Positions 1 to 13,800 of a DNA stretch of 64,000 nt are shown here, one piece after another (the first letter of the stretch is position 1; every line of letters starts with the position of its first letter). Below the pieces are notes generated by a model, which ran no database searches, was not told where the DNA came from, and saw only the letters and a list, made by a program, of their open reading frames with translations. Both the position numbers and the translations under genes were made by a program. Source of the DNA: Heliocidaris erythrogramma (taxonomy: Eukaryota; Echinodermata; Echinoidea; Camarodonta; Echinometridae); the NCBI GenBank assembly GCA_025617745.1, contig CM046855.1, forward strand, positions 16,895,880-16,959,879, written 5' to 3'.

Positions 1-2636
1 ATCTAACACGACACCATAAGTATTTAATAAATCTTTATGTTTCATTATTAATCTAATTTCAGCATAATCATGTACAGAAAGTCTTAGATTTCAAATTGTT
101 TTGTTTTCTGTATTAACAGTTTTAAAGCATGGAATTTTATATTTATAATTTATTTGAACAATTTTACTTGGGAAATTTGAAAAGGAAAGTAATATCCAAT
201 GGGTAATTTTGCTTTCCCGTTTTTTACATGTAATCATCATACTAAAATCTGTCCATCATTCTGATACTTTATACATGCATAATAATATGCTGCCGCAAAT
301 TATCCAAAATACTTTGGTTTCGCATTACCAATTCACGCCAAGTATTATTATTAGCACATCTTATACATGTCATCTAAAGGCATGTTGAGTTGGCATAAGT
401 ATGTGATAGAGCTGTTACTAACTGGAAATTGGCTTCTGATAGGGTGCAAAGCTTTCAACTGTCTGGAATGGCGGATTCAGCTTCGTATTTCAGCCACCCC
501 TATCTCATGATAACAGGCCGCTTAGGGCAAAATACGCGACACCAAATTTAAAATGGATATTTATGGCAATTTAGCCAGAGACTTAAGGATGTTTTCCCGA
601 GGCTAAAGAGGGAGGAGAGAAGAGTGATAGAGCTGTGGAGTGGAGAGCTCGCATCCGAGCCTATTTCCTGAGCGAGTTGGAGTGGTAGAGAGCCGCGGCT
701 GAGACACATAAGCCGAGCATCTCCGCGGGGCATGCGGCGGCGATCGCACGGGGAAGTAGCGGCTTGATGGCAGCCCAAGCATCCGATGTGGCACAACATT
801 CTCATTCTCTACGCGTGCACTTCTGAAAACTGTTGCTGATCGTTTTCAATGCATCTACATAATGACTTGATACATGTATTATCTTTTTATTCACATCTGG
901 CAGTCAGCATACATAAAGCAGCTTGAATTTCCCTTCTCCATGCTACTATTCCTGCAGCATATTGCAATCTTGTTTTGTTTATACAATAGTAACATGTAAA
1001 TATCACAAACTATGTATTCGTATTGTTTCTTGCGCAATTGCCCTTATAATGTAATATGTTGCTAAAAGCGAAACAAAAATAGAGAAAAGATAGACAAGTA
1101 AGCAAACATTAAATTAAACATAGTCACTGTGATTTTGAGATATTCCTTCGTATATATATATATAAAAAAATATATATATCAGAATAAATAAGAAACAGAA
1201 GAAATAACGAGATGAGGGAGGGGATGTGGGGGGGGGGGGGGATAGGAAAGAGAAAAATGAAAAAGAAAAAAAACACACGAAATTGTCCATCTGAAAGCCA
1301 TTATCGCGGTTGGCATATTAGTTATTTAGCATATTTAGTTATTTCGCTTTCTTCGCAATAAGTATTTATGGATCAGGAGCCATTTCTTTATTAAAATAAC
1401 GACATCAATATTAGAACGTATATGTAAATGTATATCATTTGATAATTGCTTGCAGTACAAAGCAGAAGAAATTACACTCTAAATGTTTTTTCTTTCTTAT
1501 TAATCATTGAAATATATGCATTATCACAATAACTGTGATACATTTTAATTTGATTGATATGATCTAATGTATTATGTCAACGTATAAAATAAATCTTTGT
1601 TCAGTTATTTTAATTTAAATCGTATACACGATGTCATTACATCGCATTTAAAACATAGAGACGGCGCTTAAAGACATTTCGATCAACCTCAATTCGATGT
1701 TTATCCGTAACTAGGGTTTAACTTTCATTCGGCGTAAAAACAAAATTTATATGAGAAATTTGCATTTCTTAATTCTAGCCGGACCCTACATTATGTTCCC
1801 ACACCAGGATTAAGTTCGGCGAACACTATAAAACATTTCTTTTGCTCATAAATTCTTCCGATTCTTTACGCTTGCATTTCGCTTGCTTTGATCGTGCTTC
1901 TATTTGGGGGATTTAGAGAGATTATGAAAGATTAAAAGATCCGCTCCTTCAGCTCGCTACATTATCCTTCATCTTCTTTACCACCCTTAAACGGTTCTTT
2001 AGTCCGTACTTGATTGTATGCAGACAATCGCTTTTAGGCGGGACCTTTTTGAAGATGATAATCCTGTGGCGGTTCTATTCTACACCATTTAGCGGGCCCT
2101 CATTTCAATTGTTACGTAACATAAAGGGTTAGACAAATTAAGGAGGGGTGCATTGTTGGGGAAGGAATAAAACCCCATAAAGTTTGAAAGTGAATAATAG
2201 ATTTTCTCACCGTGTACATTTTACGCGTCTTCATACCCCTAGGCAACACGCAGAGATTGTCTAACCATCAATCTACATATAAATTCAACCTCAACTTAAA
2301 AGAAAATCATTACTATATAACTTCTAATTTCATGAAAACGTCTTTGTAAATAAACATTGTTTAAAAACAAGCTGCATTGGTTGAGGTCAGTCAGCCCAAT
2401 CAAAATCCGGATAAAAAGCCTATTATAATTTATATTCTATTTTATTCTATTTGATGTCTAATTAAATCATTTCATATTCTTAATCATCCATGAACCAATC
2501 CTCATTAGAAAAAGGAATATTTTACTTCTCATGACAATTACAATTATTCATCTCCAAAACCTCCCGATAATAATGTGTGTTTTCTTTTGAAAAGAAATTT
2601 TCTTATGCATTTATGCTGCAAGCTAAATAATTATAC
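1..2636. other. intergenic, downstream of foxA
   Basis: No credible coding frame or RNA gene. It holds a GC-rich patch at 600-810 inside AT-rich DNA, a short TA-rich palindromic stretch near 1152-1178 and a G14 run at 1228-1241. CTTTGATC at about 1887-1894 matches a TCF site but stands alone. Confidence 0.5.
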
Positions 2637-2868
2637 CAGTGGCGTGGCTACTGGGGCATGGGGCACTTGTCCCCCATGGAATGGCGGAAAGAAAAAAAAG
2701 ATTTAAAAAAAAAGAAGAGAGGAATAGGTGAGAAAGAACTTGAAAATGAAGTTGATAAGGCCCCCTCCCCCGATGGCCTTGGTGTCAGGCATTTTATCGA
2801 CCTAGTTAGACCGGTTCCCCAAATGATACCAGTTCCCCCTCATTTGCCAGGTCCACGTTATGCCACCG
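2637..2868. mobile_element. hAT-like non-autonomous DNA transposon remnant
   Basis: The left end CAGTGGCGTGGCTACTGG resembles the common hAT terminal CAGTGGCG. The right end, read in reverse, is CGGTGGCATAACGTGG, an imperfect partner. Flanking 8-mers (AATTATAC and TTTATCTA) do not give a clean target duplication. The interior is purine-rich with no transposase. Old and degenerate. Confidence 0.35.
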
Positions 2869-4079
2869 TTTATCTACGTTAAATATAACGCGAGTAGTTA
2901 CATATCTTTTAACCCCTGCCATAAGTTTCCACCGATAAACCGGTATGCCATATAATTTAGCATTATTCATATCAATTTTAGAGATGTTGACCTTTCAAAT
3001 TATTTTTGAATCGGTGTTTTATTTTCCTTAATTTGTCCATTTAGAAAGGGTCGCATAATGTTCAGCAAGGTAATTGCCAAACAACAGCACATCTTACTCT
3101 GAAATAGTGCATAAAAATAATTGTTTACGCGTAAACGTACACTACTCCATCCAAATCATACACATGCACACTCTTTCAGTCAACTTTTTCATACCCTGAA
3201 AATTGGACAAAAACATGATCACAGCAGACGTCACAATCAACCAAGCATAATATCAAAATTTAAATCAGGATAATAATAATCGCTGGCCTTGAGCCGTCAT
3301 TGTAAGCTGGTTTAGTTATTTATTCAGCGTAAAATTTTACGCATATTTTTTTTTCTAGTATCGGAAGTTCAGAAAGATAGTTTTATGTGTTCCACCGTGA
3401 TACGGGAGTTGCAATTTTGCAGATGCCCATGGAAATCTAAATCTACGTGTAAATATACCATGTGAACGTCTGCCGCAATGGAGCATCTAACACATTGTGA
3501 TAGAATAGAGAGTAATCGCTCACATGGAAATTAACTAAATAGGTTTAAAGAGAAATTCAAATGTTATATGTTCCACGATGTCTCAAAATCATATAATGAT
3601 AATGTTTTATTCAGATAATATCTCATGGAATTGACATGCATATTGCTTAATATGCCAGTTGAAATTGTATAGGGAATTTGCTTTAAATCGGCATAAAATA
3701 AACTTAAAAGAGTCGCACAGTTCAATCACAAACGTACATGTTGACACCATCTATAATTTACACTCCCATACACAAACGCATTCACCCACAGACATGTATG
3801 ACATTCAACCAACCAGTAAATTAATGTATCAGAATGAAGTTACTTGAACAAATCCAGAAGAAACAAAATCCACGGATGGAAAACTATCTTATGATAATGT
3901 ATCATCAACTTGTCTAAAGAGAATGGATTATGTGAATGATAAATCATTATCAAAAGAAAATAAGTGTTTGACATCTTCCACGAATTCAAGTAACTTCTTC
4001 TTGGCATGCTTGGGAGGCGTGTTTCAGTATGTAAAGAAATGTTATAAAACTTGAAAATCACGGTTTTTAAAAACATATT
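2869..4079. other. intergenic, no feature seen
   Basis: AT-rich DNA without coding potential, recognisable repeat or RNA gene. Confidence 0.5.
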
Positions 4080-5516
4080 TTCATATATCTTTCAGCGGTT
4101 TATTGAGAGAAAAGAAGAAAAGGACATTATTTCTTTTCGATCATTTGCTCGATATATCTCAACATAGCACTCGATTAAATCTCTCTCGAAAAAAAATGAA
4201 CAAATAGTTTACAAGAAAAATATACACAAGAGCTGTGCAACGTATATCTATCAAAATAATAAAAACGACAAGTTATCATATAGTGTGGAATTCTTTGGTT
4301 TTACATACAATGAAATGATTTCTTTCACCAGAAATCAATTAAAGGTAAAATTCAAAAAGTTTCGGACCTATTCACTTCATGATTTTTAGGTTGAGTTTTT
4401 TTTAAATACTATTTTTGTAAAAAAAGAAAAACAAAAGAAAAAGTGTCTGTATCAAAATGGATACGGTAACATTTACAACATGGCATGACCTTATTAATAC
4501 AGGAATTCTAATAAAATGGTTACTACGAGAAAGACAGACATATACACTTAGATAATATTTAGGTCGTTATACAGAGAGATGTAGGTTTAAGATTTAATAT
4601 TGCATTTGGCACTTTGGTGAGACACCTTAATCCTACGCTTAACTTATCATTCAGAAATTATATCCTTCGAACCAACTGTAAATAAACAAATTTGAAACGC
4701 TTAATTTCTTTCCAGCGGAAATTATGTATGCAAACATTGCACATAACTTATCTTTGTTTAAAGACTCAGAGTAGAAAATGAAAAAAAATCCTTATCATTG
4801 TACGATGTTGCAATATATAAATAAAATGAACACAATTTCTTATTTAAGATTTTAGTTATTTTCTAATCAATATCTCTTTAAAAAGGTAGTTATGGGTATG
4901 GAATCATTTTAAAACATGTGGCAATTTGTTGTATGACAGGGTTACGGTAACTAGCTAGATGACATATCCTAGAACTAATATATATAAATGTATACCAATA
5001 TCAAATAAATAAATAACAATTATTCATTCACAATAAAATCAAGAAGTCTATGTTTTGAATGTTGGAATTGAATTTGGCGATGAGGCTCACATTTCAGAAT
5101 TATACATATTACAATGATTAGACTGATTTAATTGAGTGTTTGGGTTAAAATAAAAAGAACATTTAAAGTTAACGCTCTCTTTCTATTTGATTTTAACACA
5201 GGATGACATTTGCACAAATTGTGAATGATTGTCAGAGTAGAAAAACATGTTAATTCACTGAAAAATATTAATTTTCAGTATATAAGTTCAGCTCGGAATT
5301 CGTCAACAATATTTCTTCCAAAAGAAAACATATAACGTGGCGTGCTCCATTAACAACTGATCATGTCATCATAACCAATATCAGCGACATTTCTTTTTCT
5401 GTTCTTCTAAAAACACATAATCTATCACAAATTAGAAATTTTACAGGATGGTACATCTTAAATTGAAATAGAAAAAGTCCATAGAGTTTCTAGACACATA
5501 CCAGATTATAATTGAC
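4080..5516 (-). other. probable foxA 3' UTR
   Basis: AT-rich, non-coding DNA directly after the foxA TGA (5519-5517). The first AATAAA on the minus strand is at 4104-4099 (TTTATT on the plus strand), which would give a 3' UTR of about 1.4 kb. Nearer ATTAAA variants (TTTAAT on plus, near 4593 and 5125) could give shorter forms. I see no coding frame or mobile element here. The end is inferred only from the signal. Confidence 0.4.
4099..4104 (-). terminator. candidate foxA polyadenylation signal AATAAA
   Basis: Canonical AATAAA on the minus strand, the first one met downstream of the foxA stop. Cleavage would fall near 4075-4088. Confidence 0.35.
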
Positions 5517-6830
5517 TCACATTGCATGGTTTGCTTGGGCCGTTGTGAGCTGGCTATATGTTACCTCCCCCGGTCCCATAGGGGAGTTATAGTCCATGGT
5601 GGGTCTTGCACCCTGGGCCTGCATGCCCATGGAGTTGTAGGGGTTATACCCCATGGCCTCGTAAGCCTTCATGTCCAGTTTATGTTCAGGTGAGATTATA
5701 CTGTTGATGGAGAACGGGTGTGAATGTGCAAAGGATGGATGTTGCCCTAGCATACTAGCTGGATGCATACCCGTCATCCCTGACATACCCATAGTCGCCG
5801 TGGCTGCCGGGTAGGCGATGGGACGAGAGGGGTTCACGTAGCTGCTCATGCTGTGTGGCGGTGATAACTGATGATTCTCCATCTTATGCAGCGTGGCGCC
5901 TTGTTGTTGTTGTTGGTGTTGTGGCGTCGGGACTTGTTGCGGGTGTTCTAGTTGCTGGTTCTGGTTGGGAAGCGGTCCGTCGGAGGCTACGGAATCGGTC
6001 GGGGTGGGATGTGATACGGGCGTGGAAGGGTCTCTGTTGGGGTCCCCGTTCTCGTGCGGCTGCCCATCATCTCCGGCTGCTTTCTGCGCCTGCCGCTGGG
6101 CTTCCTTCTTGGGGCATTTGAATCGCTTTTGGCGTCTCAGATAGCATCCATTCTCGAACATATTACCAGCATCAGGATGGAGAGTCCAAAAACTGCCCTT
6201 TCCTGGTCGATCAGGCGTTCTTGGGACTTTGACGAAACAGTCATTGAATGAGAGACTGTGGCGAATCGAATTCTGCCACCGTTGTTGATTTTGACGGTAA
6301 AAGGGAAACAAGTCCATGATAAACTGGTAAATGTCACTCAGAGTCACCATTTTCTGAGGGGATTGCTGGATGGCCATGGTAATAAGAGAGATGTAAGAAT
6401 AAGGTGGTTTAGCATGGGTGTAAGATCGTCGGTAAGTCTTATCAGCACGGATACGATCGATGGAGTTGGCAGCCTGAGCTTGGGCGTAACGCATCGACAT
6501 CGCAGCGGGGTTGTTCATAGCTCCCATCGAGTTCATACCATTGATGGAGCCCATGGTATTCATACTCCCCATCGTGTTCATTCCCATACTTCCCATGCCT
6601 GGATTCATCCCCATACCGGCCATACTCGACATGCTCGACATCCCCGACATACCCGTCATGCCGCTCATACTCGTGATCGCACTCCCCGGCATCCCTGTGG
6701 TCGTCATCGAGCTGTAGCTGTTCATCGACGTCATACTCCCGACGCCCGTCATACCCGTCATCGTATTCATGCTGACAGGTGATGCAGCAGGGTATCCAGG
6801 CTTGGGCGAGATCATGGCAGTATTCGCCAT
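5517..6830 (-). CDS. foxA: FoxA (HNF3-type) forkhead transcription factor, single exon, 437 aa
   Basis: FoxA is a winged-helix pioneer transcription factor of the nucleus. In sea urchins it specifies endoderm, gut and mouth and represses mesoderm fate. The start is the ATG at 6830-6828 ([10 protein letters not shown]): the frame is open to 6851, but its first codon is GTG and a stop lies just beyond, at 6863-6861. Residues 21-113 are a Met/Gly/Ser/Thr-rich low-complexity tract. The forkhead domain is about residues 140-239, from [15 protein letters not shown] to [10 protein letters not shown], with recognition helix [15 protein letters not shown] at 185-199. A short poly-Q lies at 306-310. 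HPFSINSII at 372-380 is the HNF3 C-terminal block and resembles an eh1 Groucho-binding motif (FSIxxII). There are no introns, frameshifts or missing residues. The paralogue call rests on the forkhead sequence and the C-terminal block; the echinoid assignment is from memory of FoxA proteins. Confidence 0.97.
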   Translation of the reverse strand: MANTAMISPKPGYPAASPVSMNTMTGMTGVGSMTSMNSYSSMTTTGMPGSAITSMSGMTGMSGMSSMSSMAGMGMNPGMGSMGMNTMGSMNTMGSINGMNSMGAMNNPAAMSMRYAQAQAANSIDRIRADKTYRRSYTHAKPPYSYISLITMAIQQSPQKMVTLSDIYQFIMDLFPFYRQNQQRWQNSIRHSLSFNDCFVKVPRTPDRPGKGSFWTLHPDAGNMFENGCYLRRQKRFKCPKKEAQRQAQKAAGDDGQPHENGDPNRDPSTPVSHPTPTDSVASDGPLPNQNQQLEHPQQVPTPQHQQQQQGATLHKMENHQLSPPHSMSSYVNPSRPIAYPAATATMGMSGMTGMHPASMLGQHPSFAHSHPFSINSIISPEHKLDMKAYEAMGYNPYNSMGMQAQGARPTMDYNSPMGPGEVTYSQLTTAQANHAM

Positions 6831-7090
6831 GGGTTCCTCTTTGAAATCCACGATGACAGATTAAAGTAGCACAGTCAGAGAAAAAAAACAAGTTTGCACA
6901 CACGATGTGGCCCTGTCTCTTGATCGTGAGCTAAGTGTATGTTTGTATATATCTGCTAAAGTATATAGTGTCAGTCTCCACTGATGTGTATGCGCGTGTT
7001 GACGAGGTAAAGAGTTGTATTCAAACTGTCTGAGTGAGCACCAAACACGGCGTCAGAATGGAGCAGAGTTAGCTAGCCTGACCCGAGTCA
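6831..7090 (-). other. probable foxA 5' UTR
   Basis: Leader between the inferred transcription start and the ATG at 6830. A minus-strand stop codon in the foxA frame at 6863-6861 closes the frame upstream, so the protein cannot extend further. The ATG context is AACCCATGGCG, with G at +4 but C at -3. No splice acceptor is needed to join the leader to the CDS. The length is an estimate from the TATA-like element. Confidence 0.4.
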
Positions 7091-7210
7091 TACACGCCTA
7101 CCACTACAGGCTAATTAATACGCCCCGCCCACTCATTGTAATCGGGCAAATCAAAAGCGCCCTGTGTCAGTTGATTGACAACGCGTCCTTGCGGACCACC
7201 CATTAGCAAC
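7091..7210 (-). promoter_or_regulatory. foxA core/proximal promoter
   Basis: On the minus strand a GC box (GGGCGGGGCG, 7130-7121) is followed directly by TATTAATTAG (7120-7111), a TATA-like element at a suitable distance for initiation near 7085-7095. Just upstream lie a Sox-like ATTGT (plus strand, 7135-7139), TCAAAAG (7151-7157) and TGATTGACA (7172-7180), a good Pbx/Meis-type composite site. The motifs are read directly; promoter function is inferred. Confidence 0.45.
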
Positions 7211-10200
7211 GCACAAAGTCTTAAGTTCACTGGAAGATCTGCCAATCAAAAAGGGTTTTTAAGAAGGTACGAACTTGGCCCTCAAGTCTTAAGGAACGCC
7301 AGATTGGAGCACATCTGATGGTAACTTGAATCCCGGGGAGATTTTTAACGCATGTAATCCACGAGATATTTTCAGCGACTTTCCTACACCAACCCCCACA
7401 CGCTGCAGCAAAGCCACCATACCAAGCCAAAAATACACATACACACTTCCAACACACAATCTTATTTTCAGAAATTTGTATGAAAATACCAGAACGAAGC
7501 AGTCTTTTCTTCATTTCACGATTCACCACACTTGACTGTTTATTTCTTTCTCTCTCCCTCAGTCACCTTGTATCATAATCTACGAAGCAGAAACTTTACT
7601 CTTGAAACACAAAACTAGAATTTGTTATTCAGATTTCATACCAAAACGTCAATTCTTTAATATGACCTTGACTATATTGCAAATATATCAATGTTCATGT
7701 TATTATAATGAGATTGCAGTTTATCAAAATTACTGAAAGGTTCTTCTGGATTATCCATTATAATCGCTTGTCTTTCTAATGTCACCAAGTGTATCATTCA
7801 CATTGAAAAATCACTAAAAGTATTGCTTCATGTATCTGTTATGGATATTAATACACAACTGACCATCATACCTTAAATCTTCTTTCTACTGGTGGGTGGC
7901 ATAATATTTTCATAAACAGGCTAGATATGTGACGGTTTGTAAAGAGGTAATATTCTTTTCCCCTTGGAATACCCATAATACAGGTGCACATTGTTGCTCC
8001 TTTCCACCCATTCTCGCAATTTCCATTCGGTGTTGCCATCACATTTCCTCTTCTCCAAACCTATCGCTTCTCTGTGATAGTTTCACTACCAAGTCCTAGG
8101 TATGACTCACTGTTTTTTCTTGTTCTGCTTTTCTTTCCTTCTCTTTTACTACCTTGGGGTAACAGTCTCGATTGGGGCCTTCCCTCATTTTTTCCGTCTT
8201 CCTCCATTCAAAACCCTCTGGTCTTTCTTTTATGCTGTCCATATCAGTGTGTATGTCCAATAAGACACAATACACCGGGGATAAAGCCCTCAACGCTTAG
8301 TAAAGTATTACCCTTCTTTTCTCCTCTTCTATCTTCTCTTTCACGTTTTCCTTTTAGCCGCGGTGTTCGGGCCACTTTGCGCAAGTAGCTAATTAAAACA
8401 CGTGTTAGGTCTGAAAGCCGACATCCATTCAATACCCTCCTCTAAACCATCCCTACTCTCTACAATGCAATGAATGGCACCGGCGTGTGAAAATGCAATG
8501 GTCTTAGGTCGTCCATTGTCACTTCTGTGAATCGGTCTTTTATATTCCATCTATTCAGGTCTTTTTCTAACGGAGACCCGTAGGCCAAGCTGGTAGAGTG
8601 GGGGAAGCGAACGGTATAAACAATTCCAGTAGATACAACACCACCAACCAAGACTGTTTTCAGATAAAGATGCGTCACCCATATCGAGAAAGAAGAGGTG
8701 TTTTGAGTTCCTGCGTTAAATGCGTTGAAGGAAATGCCGAACGTGCCATATGTAAACTGAGGATATTATGAATATGTAGCTTGGAATCTTCAAAACAAAT
8801 GAAAAGAAATTAGACTCACCACGCTTGAAGTATCAAAAAATGATTCACAGAAAGAAGGCAGTGAGCCAGTTTACCCAATAACTACTTACTAAGTAGGTAC
8901 GTTTCTTAATATGCTTAAGGAATGTTATTCAAATTCTGTAAAAAATTTTTTTTTAGCTTGTTGCTTGAAGCAAAATGTATATATATGTATATCTTATCCT
9001 AAGAAGGAAGTAATCTGAGTCTATAGGGTTAAAAAAGTAGAAGGAAAAAAACCCACATACATTATATCTTGATAAGATGTTAACATCGGCTAATAATACA
9101 AAACGTATATTCGTAACATGACAAACAGATTACAATTTTTTCACATAACCTCTCAAGTCTTAATCGACAGATTCCAAAATCTGAGAATTCGGAAAACCGT
9201 AATTAGTTCAGAGTTTTTCTGTCAAAGAAGATTTTCCCTGAAAATGCTGATCAAAAAGTGCATACTTTCTATTTCTTGAAATGAACACTTTTTCTATAAT
9301 ATACCATGAAGGACCCATGACATGCATTTATCTTTTCACAAACTGTCTATGCCTGTCGAATACCTTCCACTTTTTGCATCAGTCGATTTTAGAAATTGAA
9401 GAATAGCATTCGACTCCCCTTTTCTCTTTCATCCTCTCTCCGTTCCTTCTGTCTTTTTGCTTTCAAAAGACTTCTTAAAATCGATTAGGTCACAATAAGA
9501 GAATCATATAAACAGTAACCCCCAAACACGTGCTTATAAAGTCTGGTCTTTGGATCCTGACCCCAGGCCATAATATGGAGCTGGTAAGAAGCAAGAGATG
9601 AGAGGATAGGAGAAGAATGGGATACATTTTGCATGAGATATAAGAAGTTTTCGACGTAAACTCGAAACATAAATGCCCGAAATATCACCTTGGTGGGCTA
9701 CGGTGGGGGAGAAAAGACAGGTAAAAAACGAAAACACTTTAACAGCGTGTCCCGCAGGCTTATCTCCTTTATGAATAGGATTCCCTCGCTAAATAATATG
9801 CCTCACCAATCGTCCAATTTCCACCCTTTTTTTCTCTCCAATCCATGTTCTCAACTTTATTTCTCAACTTTATGGTCAATTACCCACCTGCAAATTTTCA
9901 ATAGGAAAATCCTTATACCTGCTTTAAAATAAAGTATTCGGAAATATAGTTGGCAGTCTAATAAAAGATATATCTTTTGAAATATGGAAGAAATGGTTAA
10001 TCTGTGGACATTTTTCATCGAGAAGAATAGCTCAGATTTTTCTTTAAAGCATCGGGATGATGTATTATATCATGTCTAAGGGATCGCGAAGTATTTAACA
10101 AAATCATATAGCAAAAAGCTACTAGTAATTAGTAATGATATATCAATAGTCCTGTCATTGTTGGTGTGTGTTTGCGCATGTTTGAAGTACATGTAGCTGT

Positions 10201-10817
10201 ACTTTTGCACAATTTAAGATAACGAAATACATATAATTTTATTGCATTCATTACTTGCACAATTTAATATCATTAAATGGAACTGTTGTATCGATCATTT
10301 ATGAGGTTAATCCATTTGAATTTTATTCTATATTATTTCATACACCATTTCCAACAGGAAGTGTGGGGCTGCTCTACAAAGGCTGGGTTTAAAATCACGA
10401 CTCCCAACGAAATCACGTGGAAATCTGAATATAACATCTATCGTTAATACGGATGATAATATATCATGGACGATTCATGCATTATTCATGAGTATAGTAG
10501 TCTGGTATTACCCTATGTACACATCTTAGGCTGTCAGTCAGGGGAGACTGACGTAAGCTTGTGTGCTGTAAGCAAACATGAGAAACCTTCCCAGTCCACG
10601 ACGCCATTTCTCTCACGGTGCACAGCAGGGGCGCCCTCAAGTACGCAGATTTCATCCATGATATTATTTGATTTCTTTTGATTTCATTATGATTATTTAG
10701 TCATGTATTGACGACATTGTTATCTAATTCCCACATAGCACAGCCAGTAACGTTCAAATTGTATCTTTTTTTTTTAGTAATTTTTTTTTTAATACAAGTG
10801 AGACGATTTTGCTTTTA

Positions 10818-10888
<71 letters not shown>

Positions 10889-13800
10889 CTATCACTATCA
10901 TCAATATTACTATTTCATGTTGTTGTTTTTTGCATTCAACAAAAGAAAAAGAAATACAATAGATTACACTGATTTAGTTCGCTTTTCCCTCTCAGGCACA
11001 GGTGACGCCAAATAATTGAAGATAATAATAAAAATATACTTGTAATAAACATGGTCATTGATTTAATGATGTATAGGGCAACATCATAATCCATAACAAT
11101 TACTCACGATATCTTTCTGTCGAAAAACGAATATTTTTCTTCAGAGTTTCACATTGTCATGTTTAAAATCCTTTTTATAGAAGAAACTATTCATATTGAT
11201 AAAACATTTTAGAAATATTTTTCATTGTGTGTCTTGAAAGAGCTTTATTTCTTTATCAGTTATATAGCCTTTACCGTTAGTTTGGCAAACGTAATCACAA
11301 TGTAATATATTATCATATTCTTTGGAGGTGTTTTGTTTTCTCTTCATAGATTTCACTGTATGCTTGGGAAGCAACTTTAAAGATGCTTGGCTCTTGGGTG
11401 CTTTGTCATTAATAAACATACGAAATCAAATATCTTTATCATGATTTTTGTTTGACTTACTTTCGGCCACTTAATCTCTTTTACGTTACATATTTGTTGT
11501 ATAACGTATAACCTCCCGATAAAACACTTTTTCATTAATATTTAGACAATGTTCCTGAAATATAATTTCAATATAAATCCTGGAGAAAATAGCACCTAAA
11601 CTAATAGCAACCTTTATATTTATGCACCCTGTTCCCATTGACGATATGTGAACGCCATTAGTAATAATGTTTATCATTCTTGCCTTAATTCCATTTTATG
11701 GAGTAACAAATCTAGTAAAGTAGACCCAAAATATGTGCCCTTAAATTTGAGGAAAGCAGCAGTTGTATATACTACAGGTTTCCTTTAAAAATGACAAATG
11801 ATAAGATGTACCAAAATATACTTTATTCTTTCCTATTTCACGTCCTCTATATACATTGTCCTCTATGCCATAATAGCTAATTTTAACACATTTTCGAGGA
11901 ATATATACTCCAAATTGCCTAGTTTGACGTAATAGACACTTGTGGAACTGACCCACCTTAACACCCAAGTCACGCCAGCAATAGATATACCACACAATGC
12001 GAACTCATGAAACCGAAACCTCCTATGGCCAGGGCGAGATGAAATTAAAACAGCTGAAAAGACGCCAATTTCATTGCAGTCATCAAAAGGTTCTCTGCCG
12101 ACGACGACTTTCGTCTAAGAACGTTGAACGGGGCATGAGATTTTAACACCTTGTTACATCGTATGATTCACTCGCCTTTACGGCATGTACGGGGCAATCG
12201 CATAAAGTGACTGACTGTAGCAATTCCTTTCCCATTCTGTTTTGTTGTATTTTTTATGTTCCTAGGCTAGTTCGGATGAATCACGCTTGATTAAATGACC
12301 TTCCGAGAAGTGAGAAATGTTTCAGGACTTAGGGAAAGATATACGTCTAGCTTTTTTTGGCAATCTCACATTGATTAAAACTTGATGTCTTCCATTAGCA
12401 ACTATATGTTTCATTTTCAATATGATGTTTGTAGTTTCACATCTACCTATCTACATCATGCTTATCTTTTCACCAAATTATATCCATCTACACTCAACCC
12501 TGTCTTAGAGGACACCTGTTTATAAACATAAAGGTCACCTGTCTGCAGTGGTCAGCTATGTGGTCTTTCTCTATTTTAGAGAACTGTGAATCGCAGAACG
12601 TGTCTAAAAAGGCCACCTGGCTACGGTGACCACTTATTCCGTCTCCCATATGAAGCTTTTAGAATAGGCAGATTCATATCCACATATCTTTCTTTAAATG
12701 TATTTATTTTTTGTCCTTCTAAATGTACACGTTCTGCTCCCTTTCAGGATTTCCAGGGATCCTCTTTCGACCTTCTCATCGATGGATGCAAGAAAGATGT
12801 TCATTTATTTTTGTCTTCACCGCGCCCTCTCTCCCTTTCTTTCTTGTTTTACATACTCCTCTACCAACGTTTACTCCCTTGCGTTTTTTCTCTTTCCCTC
12901 TCACATTCTTTCAATCTCCCATGCCATTTCCCTCTCTTTCTTTTCGACCTTTTCTCTCTCTCTCTTTCTTTCTTTCTCTAGTCACCTTTGCTGTCAGCCC
13001 TAATTCAGGATTCGCTCTCTTCTACATCTTTTCATAATTTTTTTGTGTTGTACTTTTGTTATTTTCAATTTCCTATAGACCTATTACTGTCCTCCAAAGT
13101 AGGTAACTGATTGTTATTCATCTTTGGACATCACAATCTTATCTCTATATCTATCTATACTTCTACTAAGCAATGTAAATAGTTCTGGCGCTATTCGGTA
13201 TGTTTGACGGACACTAAAAAATAAAGAGGTATATAATATATTTCTTTACCTGTCACAGGATTGGTGGTAGATCGAATTTGTTTCCTTCTTGTGATACAAA
13301 CAACGCACTATTAGATTAATCAAAATTGATTGAACTAATTTTATCTTTGAAAGTATCATGATATGTGTGCTGTAGTGTCAGATTTTGTTTTATGATTTAA
13401 TTGGTGATGTATTCTCAATAATTTTCCACATGAAAAACAAAGAGATTGTTGCCCCTTTTAAAATACTACTAAACTACTGCTAAACATTCCTATATGTGCC
13501 TCGCAAACATTTTGAAATACATATACATGTATGCATGATTCATACTCAGGGAAAACTTTTAATTGCCATCTCCAATGAAAAAAGGTACTTCATAACCTTC
13601 ATGAAACAACATATATTACAAAACACATAGAACACTAATCATTTTTCAGCACTGATATTAAAGCTCTATAACATAAATAAGGACACCGACAGCCCTTTTC
13701 AATAGAAAGTCATGCGAAAGTACAAAGGCTTCAAAGTATAATACAGTGTAAGTTCACCATCGTTAACATCTATATAGGCTTATTCTATTTTTCCGATTCC

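Noticed and set aside
5855-6903. Several open frames of 60-174 codons on both strands across the foxA CDS, some His- or Ile-rich
   Set aside because: They are antisense or out-of-frame shadows of the repetitive Met/Gly/Ser coding region of foxA.
10708-11015. Frames rich in poly-Ile and poly-Tyr
   Set aside because: Translation of the (ATT)n microsatellite, not a protein.
12586-13037. Overlapping Ser/Phe/Leu-rich frames of 100-130 codons
   Set aside because: Present in three frames at once over a pyrimidine tract; low-complexity artefact.
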